From Lentisphaerota bacterium (GTDB lineage: Bacteria; Verrucomicrobiota; Kiritimatiellia; UBA8416; JAFGTH01): a stretch of DNA of 5,509 nucleotides. Within the stretch, counting starts at the first letter, position 1. The number at the start of each line of letters is the position of its first letter. Below, piece after piece: positions 1 through 5,509 of the stretch. Both the position numbers and the translations under genes were made by a program. The stretch is from NCBI GenBank assembly GCA_016934225.1, contig JAFGTH010000100.1, forward strand, positions 1 to 5,509. The letters are read 5' to 3'. The notes beneath the pieces are model-generated. The model searched no databases and was not told the DNA's origin. It saw only the letters and a list, made by a program, of their open reading frames with translations.

Positions 1-1069
1 CAGGAAAACTCCGCTTGCGTCCCGCCATGAATTGCTTTCGGCGCGTATGGTGGATTTTAGCGGTTGGTATATGCCGGTTCAATACACTGGTATTATAGAA
101 GAACACCAGAAGACGCGATCGCATGTGACAGTGTTCGACACTTGCCACATGGGGCGTATTCGTATTGAAGGGCGGGACTCGCAAAGCTGGTTGTCCGGCA
201 TGTTCACCACGGATGTAAATCGTATGGATATAGGAATGTGTCGCTATGGATTTCTATTGAATGAAGAAGGCGGCGTCCTGGATGATACCATCACATATAA
301 AATTGGCTCGGACAGTTGGCTGGTGGTAGTCAACGCCGGCACGATTGATTCTGATTTGGATTGGTTAAGATCGCACTGCTCCGACGATGTGACGGTTGAG
401 AATATCTCCGCAACAACCGGAAAGATTGATGTTCAGGGTCCTGAATCCCGCGAACATGTAGAATCTTTGTTGTCCGTTGATTTATCGCAACTGGGTTATT
501 TCCGGTTTATACATGTTGCCGGTGCAGGCAACGGTACTATTGTAAGTCGCAGCGGATACACCGGCGAAGAGGGCTATGAATTATACGCCGATACGGATGT
601 TATACTGAGCTTCTGGGATGATCTTATCGCGAGTGGCGTTGTCCCTGCCGGATTGGGGGCGAGAGACACGCTTCGTCTCGAAGCAGGATTGCCGCTCTAC
701 GGACACGAACTCTCGATCTCGGTCACACCTGTTGAGGCAGGTATGTCGCGTTTCCTTGGCAAGCGAGACGGCTTTGTGGGGAAAAACGCGCTGATGACGG
801 AATTGCGGGATGGCCCTTCAAAGACACTTGTTGGCTTTCGATCGCACGGCAGACAATCAGCGAGACATGGGAATGCCGTATTTGTTGAAAATGAGCGGAC
901 AGGGCAAGTTACAAGTGGATCCTTTTCGCCGACTCTTGGGTATGCTATCGGTATGGCATATGTTGGTAAAGAACATGCGACGCCGGGAGCACGGCTGGAT
1001 GTAGACATCGGACGCAAGCGAATAGAATGTGAAATAGTGAGTATTCCTTTTTATAACAAGAAAAACTAG
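1..1069 (+). CDS. gcvT: Aminomethyltransferase (glycine cleavage T protein), 5' end cut by window edge
   Basis: GcvT takes the aminomethyl group held on the lipoyl arm of GcvH, passes the one-carbon unit to tetrahydrofolate as 5,10-methylene-THF and frees ammonia; it is cytosolic. The frame is open from base 2, and the first visible codons read RKTPLASRHELLSARMVDFS, which matches the usual GcvT N-terminus (TPL...H...ARMVDF.GW). The true start therefore lies just left of the window, and the TTG at 32 and ATG at 47 are internal codons. 355 residues are visible, so only a few are missing from a family of about 360-370. Counting from base 2, family motifs include GWYMP (about 21-25), SRSGYTGEEGYELY (182-195), RDTLRLEAGLPLYG (221-234) and a C-terminal PFY. 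Asp118 (in SDLDWL) aligns by eye with the catalytic Asp of characterised T proteins (Asp101 in the human enzyme). The usual SHMG motif reads CHMG here. First gene of the visible operon. Confidence 0.96.
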   Translation, partial: RKTPLASRHELLSARMVDFSGWYMPVQYTGIIEEHQKTRSHVTVFDTCHMGRIRIEGRDSQSWLSGMFTTDVNRMDIGMCRYGFLLNEEGGVLDDTITYKIGSDSWLVVVNAGTIDSDLDWLRSHCSDDVTVENISATTGKIDVQGPESREHVESLLSVDLSQLGYFRFIHVAGAGNGTIVSRSGYTGEEGYELYADTDVILSFWDDLIASGVVPAGLGARDTLRLEAGLPLYGHELSISVTPVEAGMSRFLGKRDGFVGKNALMTELRDGPSKTLVGFRSHGRQSARHGNAVFVENERTGQVTSGSFSPTLGYAIGMAYVGKEHATPGARLDVDIGRKRIECEIVSIPFYNKKN

Positions 1070-1074
1070 ACATT

Positions 1075-1082
1075 GAGGGAGG
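1075..1082 (+). promoter_or_regulatory. Ribosome binding site of gcvH
   Basis: GAGGGAGG lies in the 23-base gap between the gcvT stop and the gcvH ATG at 1093, with 10 bases between its last G and the start codon. It is the only strong Shine-Dalgarno match in the gap and supports the ATG at 1093 as the gcvH start. Confidence 0.75.
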
Positions 1083-1092
1083 CACGAGCGCT

Positions 1093-1470
1093 ATGTCGGA
1101 AGAAATGTACTTCACCAGAGAACACGAGTGGGTCAGAATCGAAGACGATGAAGCGATAATCGGAATATCGGATTATGCTCAGAAAGAAATGGGAGATGTA
1201 ACGTTTATTGAACTTCCAGAAATCGGAATGGAAGTCTCGCAATCAGATGAGCTTGGCGTTATTGAATCAGTCAAGGCGGCAAGCGATATATTCGCGCCAA
1301 TTGGCGGAACCGTCACGGCAGTTAATACGGAGCTTTTGGAATCACCGCATCTGATCAATACCGATCCGTATGGCCAGGGTTGGATTTGCAAGCTGGGCGA
1401 CATGGATTTGTCGGGACTTACATTGTTGATGAGTGACGAGTCGTATGAAGAGTACACATCGCAGGAATAA
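1093..1470 (+). CDS. gcvH: Glycine cleavage system H protein (lipoyl carrier)
   Basis: GcvH is the small cytosolic shuttle of the glycine cleavage system. Its lipoyl-lysine arm receives the methylamine from the P protein, presents it to GcvT, and is reoxidised by dihydrolipoyl dehydrogenase. The 125-residue length is normal for the family (about 125-130). The N-terminus shows the typical YFTREHEWVRIE pattern (residues 6-17), followed by the GDVTFIELPEIG core (34-45). The lipoylation site is GVIESVKAASDIFAP (55-69), with the modified lysine at Lys61 (codon 1273-1275), as in the family's ESVKAASD motif. The C-terminal helix ends SYEEYTSQE. The ATG start is supported by GAGGGAGG upstream. The gene sits 23 bases after gcvT and 2 bases before gcvPA, so the genes are probably cotranscribed. 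The lipoate synthase or ligase needed for modification is not in the window. Confidence 0.98.
   Translation: MSEEMYFTREHEWVRIEDDEAIIGISDYAQKEMGDVTFIELPEIGMEVSQSDELGVIESVKAASDIFAPIGGTVTAVNTELLESPHLINTDPYGQGWICKLGDMDLSGLTLLMSDESYEEYTSQE
1463..1467 (+). promoter_or_regulatory. Ribosome binding site of gcvPA inside the gcvH 3' end
   Basis: AGGAA within the last gcvH codons lies 5 bases before the gcvPA ATG at 1473. The binding site is thus inside the upstream reading frame, and the start is only 2 bases after the gcvH TAA. This arrangement suggests translational coupling of gcvH and gcvPA. Confidence 0.55.
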
Positions 1471-1472
1471 AA

Positions 1473-2804
1473 ATGCCGTACATTGCGAACACTGACGCTC
1501 AGCGTCAAGAAATGTTAAAGACGATAGGTTTATCTTCAATAGACGAACTCTTTAATGATATTTCGTCCGATTTGCTAATCAACGGACTGAATATTGCCGC
1601 CGGCATGAGCGAGTTGGACGTTTTCAACAGGTTGAAACTTCTGTCCGGGGAAAACGCCAAGGATCTTACGTGTTTTCTGGGCGGCGGATTCTATGACCAT
1701 TATGTTCCGGCCTGCATTGATGCTCTGGCCGGCAGGAGTGAATTCTACACCGCATACACGCCTTATCAACCGGAAGTCTCGCAGGGCACATTACAGACAA
1801 TCTTCGAATATCAAAGCGCAATTTGTCGTCTGACGGGCATGGATGTAGCAAATGCTTCTCTTTACGACGGCGGAACAGCGCTTTATGAAGCTGCGATGAT
1901 GTCCATTCGTGTAACCAAACGGAACAAAATTATTCTTGATACTGGCGTAAGCCCCATATATCGGAACATGTTACACTGCTATACGAGCAACCTTTCGATC
2001 GAGTTTGTGGAGATAGATGTCGCGCACGGACAGAGCGATAGAGCGAAAATAGCAGCGGCATTGGATGACCGTACTGCAGCAGTTGTTCTCCAGAACCCCA
2101 ATTTTTTCGGAGCGGTTGACGATTTCAGCGATATAATCAGCATGGCGCATAAGAAAGGCTGTATGGCCATTATGTCTGTATATCCGATTTCGCTTGGCAT
2201 GTTAATGAAACCGGCGGATATGGATGCGGATATTGTCACTGGAGAGGGGCAGAGCCTGGGAATGCCTCTGTCCTTTGGCGGTCCGTATCTGGGTTTCATG
2301 GCTACGCGTACGCAGTATGTCAGGAAAATGCCTGGCAGATTGGTCGGCATCACTCAGGATTCCGAGGGAAGGCGGGGTTTTGTTTTAACGCTGCAAGCCC
2401 GCGAACAACACATTCGTCGCGAGAAAGCCACTTCGAATATATGTTCCAACGAGGCGTTATGCGCATTGAGGTCTCTGATTTATTTGTCGTTAATGGGCAA
2501 GCATGGTTTGCAAGAACTGGCCATGACCTGTGCACAGAAAGCTGAATATGCAAAGAGTCGTCTGAGCGAAATATCGGGGATCGGTGTTATGAAGAGCGCG
2601 CCGACATTCAATGAATTCACCATTGAACTACCGTGCGATGCGAGAGACGTGGTCAACAGGATGATAGACCGCGGTTTTGCTGCCGGATTTCCTCTTGGCC
2701 GATATTATAAGGACATGAGTAATTATCTTCTTATTGCCGTTACGGAAAAAAGAACACGCGAAGAAATAGGCACTTTTGTCGAAACGCTGGAGGCGGTGCT
2801 ATGA
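1473..2804 (+). CDS. gcvPA: Glycine dehydrogenase (decarboxylating), subunit 1 (P protein, PA half)
   Basis: This is the N-terminal-half subunit of the split P protein. With GcvPB it forms the PLP enzyme that decarboxylates glycine and loads aminomethyl on GcvH. The 443 residues match the usual PA length (about 440-450). Visible family motifs are FLGGGFYDHYVPA (68-80), TAYTPYQPEVSQGTLQ (93-108), NASLYDGGTALYEA (127-140), the GEGQSLGMPLSFGGPYLGF stretch (257-275), PGRLVG (287-292) and the REQHIRREKATSNIC region (310-324). PA subunits have the aspartate-aminotransferase-like fold, but the PLP lysine is on PB, and I see no SxHKxF-like site here. The start is set by the gcvH-proximal AGGAA and the 2-base gap. 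The last codons overlap gcvPB by ATGA. No frameshift or truncation is seen. Confidence 0.97.
   Translation: MPYIANTDAQRQEMLKTIGLSSIDELFNDISSDLLINGLNIAAGMSELDVFNRLKLLSGENAKDLTCFLGGGFYDHYVPACIDALAGRSEFYTAYTPYQPEVSQGTLQTIFEYQSAICRLTGMDVANASLYDGGTALYEAAMMSIRVTKRNKIILDTGVSPIYRNMLHCYTSNLSIEFVEIDVAHGQSDRAKIAAALDDRTAAVVLQNPNFFGAVDDFSDIISMAHKKGCMAIMSVYPISLGMLMKPADMDADIVTGEGQSLGMPLSFGGPYLGFMATRTQYVRKMPGRLVGITQDSEGRRGFVLTLQAREQHIRREKATSNICSNEALCALRSLIYLSLMGKHGLQELAMTCAQKAEYAKSRLSEISGIGVMKSAPTFNEFTIELPCDARDVVNRMIDRGFAAGFPLGRYYKDMSNYLLIAVTEKRTREEIGTFVETLEAVL
2789..2793 (+). promoter_or_regulatory. Ribosome binding site of gcvPB inside the gcvPA 3' end
   Basis: GGAGG lies 7 bases before the gcvPB ATG at 2801 and inside gcvPA. 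Together with the 4-base ATGA stop/start overlap it points to coupled translation, which would help keep the PA and PB subunits at equal amounts. It fixes the gcvPB start at 2801. Confidence 0.75.
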
Positions 2805-4255
2805 GTCGGGTTGTTTTTGAGAAGTCGGTTTCGGGCAGAAAAGGTTATACCCTGCCAAAGCTCACGGAAGCGGAGAAGTCCTGTCGTTTGCGTATTCCGA
2901 AGAAATATTTTGCAAAAGAACCGCCGAATCTTCCTGAATTATCTGAACTTGACGTGGTACGGCATTTCACAAACCTATCGCAAAAGAACTTTAGTGTAGA
3001 CCGCAACTATTATCCTCTTGGTTCCTGCACAATGAAGTACAATCCTAAAATCTGCGAGAAGATAGCGGCCATGGATGGGTTTGCGTCACTGCATCCATTG
3101 TTGCCGCAGCTTCGTGGAGGAGGGATGCTTACTCAAGGCGCGTTACAGGTGATTTATGAGATGGAACAACTTCTGTGTGAAATAGTTGGAATGGACGCTT
3201 TTTGTTTGCAACCCATGGCTGGGGCGCACGGTGAGCTAACTGGCATCATGCTGATTGCGGCTTACCATAAAAAGATGGGGAATCGCAAAACGAAAGTGCT
3301 AATACCGGATTCAGGACACGGCACAAATCCGGCATCGGCCTCAATCGCCGGATACAGTGTAGTGAGTATATCCACTGGCGATGATGGTTGCATGGACATG
3401 GACGAACTCGAAAAGGCGTTGGATTCCGAAGTTGCGGCGGTGATGTTGACAAGTCCCAATACCCTTGGCCTGTTTAACAGTCATATACGCGAATTGGCGG
3501 ATAAAGTTCATTCGCATAACGCTCTCCTGTATTGTGACGGAGCGAACTTAAACGCCTTATTGGGCAGATGTCGTCCGGGTGATCTCGGCTTCGACGTTAT
3601 GCATGTCAATTTGCACAAGACCTTTGCATCTCCACACGGCGGTGGCGGTCCGGGATCCGGGCCGGTTGGTGTGAAAAAGGAATTGATTCCTTATCTGCCG
3701 ACAAGCGTTGTAGTAAAGCGTGATGACGGAACTTATGCGTTAGAGTATGCTAAAGATGAAACCATTGGGTTTATAGCGCCTTTTTATGGCAATTATGGCG
3801 TTATTCTTCGGGCCTACGTGTACATATTGATGTTGGGCAGAGAAGGGATGCGACGTGTATCCGAGAATGCGGTATTGAATGCAAACTATATTCAGGCGAG
3901 ATTAAAGGACGCATACAGTTTTCCATATGACAGACGTTGCATGCACGAATGTGTTTTAAGTGCAGAACGCCAGGCTGAAAAAGGAGTTCACGCTTTGGAT
4001 ATTGCCAAGGCATTGATTGACATGGGATTTCATCCGCCGACAATATACTTTCCGCTCATAGTAAAAGAAGCCATGATGATTGAGCCTACAGAGACCGAAT
4101 CAAAGGAGCAATTGGACGCTTTTATTGACGCGATGCATGAAATTGCTCGGCAAGCAGACGAAAATCCTGATGATTTCAAACGTATGCCGCGATCCACGCC
4201 CGTGGGACGATTGGACGAACTGAAGGCCACTAAGGATATGATATTTTCGTTGTGA
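2801..4255 (+). CDS. gcvPB: Glycine dehydrogenase (decarboxylating), subunit 2 (P protein, PB half, PLP-binding)
   Basis: This is the catalytic, PLP-carrying subunit of the two-subunit glycine decarboxylase, acting with GcvPA on glycine and lipoyl-GcvH in the cytosol. It has 484 residues, within the normal range for PB. The motifs are in the expected order: RNYYPLGSCTMKYNPK (68-83), LQPMAGAHGELTG (136-148), PDSGHGTNPASA (169-180), TSPNTLGLF (217-225), CDGANLNAL (245-253), the Schiff-base site HVNLHKTFASPHGGGGPGSG (268-287) with the PLP lysine at Lys273 (codon 3617-3619), and EAMMIEPTETE near the C-terminus. The ATG overlaps the gcvPA stop (ATGA) with GGAGG upstream. It is the last gene of the + strand operon; the next gene converges on it. 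Its final codons form the left arm of an inverted repeat (4240-4288). No missing key residue is seen. Confidence 0.98.
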   Translation: MSRVVFEKSVSGRKGYTLPKLTEAEKSCRLRIPKKYFAKEPPNLPELSELDVVRHFTNLSQKNFSVDRNYYPLGSCTMKYNPKICEKIAAMDGFASLHPLLPQLRGGGMLTQGALQVIYEMEQLLCEIVGMDAFCLQPMAGAHGELTGIMLIAAYHKKMGNRKTKVLIPDSGHGTNPASASIAGYSVVSISTGDDGCMDMDELEKALDSEVAAVMLTSPNTLGLFNSHIRELADKVHSHNALLYCDGANLNALLGRCRPGDLGFDVMHVNLHKTFASPHGGGGPGSGPVGVKKELIPYLPTSVVVKRDDGTYALEYAKDETIGFIAPFYGNYGVILRAYVYILMLGREGMRRVSENAVLNANYIQARLKDAYSFPYDRRCMHECVLSAERQAEKGVHALDIAKALIDMGFHPPTIYFPLIVKEAMMIEPTETESKEQLDAFIDAMHEIARQADENPDDFKRMPRSTPVGRLDELKATKDMIFSL

Positions 4256-4288
4256 AATTGGGATACCGTTGATCAGAACGAAAATATC
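4240..4288. repeat. 12-base perfect inverted repeat flanking the gcvPB stop codon; possible 3' hairpin
   Basis: GATATTTTCGTT at 4240-4251 is the exact reverse complement of AACGAAAATATC at 4277-4288. After one mismatch (4252/4276) pairing resumes for three bases, and TGA (the gcvPB stop, 4253-4255) pairs with TCA (4273-4275). The stem is thus 15 of 16 pairs with a 17-base loop. It sits at the end of the operon, where a terminator or mRNA-stabilising hairpin is expected. It is not a canonical intrinsic terminator: the arms are AT-rich (3 G/C of 12) and no T-run follows on either strand. A binding site for a dimeric protein is an alternative. The repeat itself is certain; its role is inference. 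Confidence 0.6.
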
Positions 4289-4359
4289 GCCGGTCATTCA
4301 CTGCGAGAGGGCAACGGCAGACAGTCGAAAAAATCGAAGCCAACACCGATCATCAAAAC

Positions 4360-4374
4360 AAATCAGGCCGATTT
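4360..4374 (-). terminator. Weak hairpin at the end of the - strand gene, possible terminator
   Basis: AAATC (4360-4364) and GATTT (4370-4374) are inverted repeats around AGGCC, overlapping the TAA stop of the - strand gene. Read on the - strand the stem is followed by GTTTTG, a short T-rich stretch. The five-pair stem is AT-rich and short, so this may be chance; it is listed because of its position. Confidence 0.22.
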
Positions 4375-5509
4375 AATCCCGCGTGAGAATGAGTGAACCG
4401 TAATATACGGGGGTTTTCCAATTATTCCTTATCCCTGCCCATGCGCCCTGAAGTTTGCGCTTGTTCGGTTTTTCATCACCGTCATCCACTACAAAATCCA
4501 CGCGAATGGCGGAACCCGGTTCGGGTTTCATCCGTACATGTTGCATGGGAATTTGCAGTTCAATTGCATACCCTTTTTCAGTGATTGAACCCGCGCCCTG
4601 CATGCCCGGCCACGCGTCCGGCGCAATGTCAAATTTCTTGCTTTCACTGGTTTTGGCGGCAATGCTAAATTGGCAATCATATTCATTGCGCCCGGTTTTG
4701 CTGGGGTTTTCCATGAAGTCAAGATTGAAGAAAAGTTCCGCGCAATCGCCGTTCCATGTAGCCCGCTGAGGCGCCAGAAAAATGTCGTCCGTAACATCCA
4801 TCGCCAGATAGAGGTATTGCTCGTCCCAGGACGCCTGCATTGTGCCGGACATGTCACTCGGCCCATTCCAACTTTCAGGACCGTAAACAATTTGATCGGC
4901 ACTGTTGATTTCGGCCTTGCTTATGCCTGTCCATTCGGACAAATTACCGTCAATTTTTATTCCCTTCCTGAACGGAGCAAACAGAAATGAGACTTCTGCC
5001 TCTCCGATTACCTCACCGATACCGGTTTCGGTTGTGCGCCATGTTAGATTTCCGCGTCTGATTATGCTGCGGGATTTTTTCGCGAACGGCGCGAAAACTT
5101 CCAAAGTTTTATTTGCCGGAATTGTAATTTTCCATTCGCGTTCTTCCAAAATCAAACCTTCGGGCAATTTTGAGAAGGTAAATAATATATTACGATTTAC
5201 GACAGAGTTGTTATATACCATAGTAAGCAACCCCGTCCTGCCGTTTTTGCTTGTGGCGTACACTTGCACATTGAAAATTTGCTCATTAGATCCGGTCGCG
5301 CAACCGTTTTCCAGAGCATAGATTAATTCGCCGGCCGAAACATCCGTAAGATATATCGGTTCCGTTTTTGCCTGAAGACGAACGTTTTCACCTTCCATGA
5401 ATGTATCCAACCTGTTGCCCATTACATCATAACAAACGGGTTTCTTGCCTGAAAAACGGAGAAAAACCTCCGCTTTATTAACCTCGTCGGCCGCACAGGG
5501 CCGTTCGTC
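4373..5509 (-). CDS. C-terminal part of a large protein with a CBM9-like carbohydrate-binding domain, probably a glycosidase; 5' end beyond window
   Basis: The frame is open from the right window edge (5509) to TAA at 4373-4375, giving 378 visible residues. The ATG at 5422 is very likely internal, because the 29 residues before it (including FLRFSGKKPVCYDVMGN) run smoothly into it. The KPV.YDVMGN...EPIYLT pattern resembles the segment after the catalytic barrel in some large glycoside hydrolases (inference from memory). Numbering from the 5422 Met, residues about 45-150 look like a beta-rich linker domain. Residues about 155-349 resemble a family 9 carbohydrate-binding/DOMON-type sandwich: IDGNLSEWTG (157-166), then WDEQYLYLAMDVTDD (199-213), WNGDCAELFFNLD (223-235), a GYAIELQIPM strand (284-293) and a final YYGSLIL strand. 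Substrate is unknown. No catalytic domain or signal peptide can be seen, since the N-terminus is missing. The gene converges on gcvPB and has no evident link to glycine metabolism. Confidence 0.75.
   Translation of the reverse strand, partial: DERPCAADEVNKAEVFLRFSGKKPVCYDVMGNRLDTFMEGENVRLQAKTEPIYLTDVSAGELIYALENGCATGSNEQIFNVQVYATSKNGRTGLLTMVYNNSVVNRNILFTFSKLPEGLILEEREWKITIPANKTLEVFAPFAKKSRSIIRRGNLTWRTTETGIGEVIGEAEVSFLFAPFRKGIKIDGNLSEWTGISKAEINSADQIVYGPESWNGPSDMSGTMQASWDEQYLYLAMDVTDDIFLAPQRATWNGDCAELFFNLDFMENPSKTGRNEYDCQFSIAAKTSESKKFDIAPDAWPGMQGAGSITEKGYAIELQIPMQHVRMKPEPGSAIRVDFVVDDGDEKPNKRKLQGAWAGIRNNWKTPVYYGSLILTRD

Noticed and set aside
1..31. Possible glycine riboswitch ahead of gcvT
   Set aside because: The visible bases before the first candidate start are gcvT coding sequence; any leader would be outside the window.
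1979..2353. A 124-residue - strand frame antisense to gcvPA
   Set aside because: gcvPA is unmistakable on the + strand here; the antisense frame has no recognisable motif or ribosome binding context that I can see.
4300..4324. Possible ACTGC...GCAG-CAGT hairpin in the convergent spacer
   Set aside because: Pairing is imperfect (bulged base, short stem), the loop is long, and no T-run follows, so it is not supported as a terminator.
4326..4338. TCGA-AAAAA-TCGA small inverted repeat in the convergent spacer
   Set aside because: A four-pair stem with an A-rich loop and no T-run after it is too weak to call a terminator and is likely chance.
4528..4902. A 124-residue - strand frame within the CBM9-like gene in another frame
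   Set aside because: It is out of frame with the gene that carries the domain motifs, and that gene is uninterrupted, so there is no frameshift to explain and no sign of a real second protein.
4455..5321. Open frames on the + strand opposite the CBM9-like gene (4455-4769, 4670-4990, 4905-5321)
   Set aside because: They lie antisense to a long frame with clear domain motifs, show no recognisable protein features of their own, and overlap one another, so they are shadows.

Overview
The window carries most of a glycine cleavage system operon on the + strand, gcvT-gcvH-gcvPA-gcvPB. Facing it on the - strand is the C-terminal part of a large protein with a family 9-type carbohydrate-binding domain. 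Coding density is high, base composition looks balanced, and I see no RNA gene, CRISPR array, insertion sequence or integrase. The organism is a bacterium with the two-subunit (PA + PB) glycine decarboxylase. A glycosidase-like protein with a C-terminal CBM9-like domain beside it would fit a polysaccharide-degrading lineage such as Lentisphaerota, Kiritimatiellota, Planctomycetota or a relative. That placement is a guess from family knowledge and is not shown by the sequence.

Layout: gcvT enters from the left edge already in frame and ends at 1069. gcvH (1093-1470) follows after 23 bases with a clear GAGGGAGG ribosome binding site. gcvPA (1473-2804) starts 2 bases after the gcvH stop. gcvPB (2801-4255) overlaps gcvPA by ATGA. 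A 117-base convergent spacer (4256-4372) separates gcvPB from the - strand gene (4373 to beyond 5509). The end of gcvPB and this spacer hold a perfect 12-base inverted repeat that flanks the gcvPB stop codon.

How the genes work together: PA and PB form the PLP-dependent decarboxylase that takes CO2 from glycine and loads the aminomethyl group on the lipoyl arm of GcvH. GcvT transfers the one-carbon unit to tetrahydrofolate and releases ammonia. Dihydrolipoyl dehydrogenase (L protein), needed to reoxidise GcvH, is not in the window. The promoter and any glycine riboswitch would lie left of the window.

I found no clearly undescribed system. The items most worth checking are the inverted repeat at the operon's 3' end and the cut-off N-terminal (probably catalytic) part of the - strand protein.
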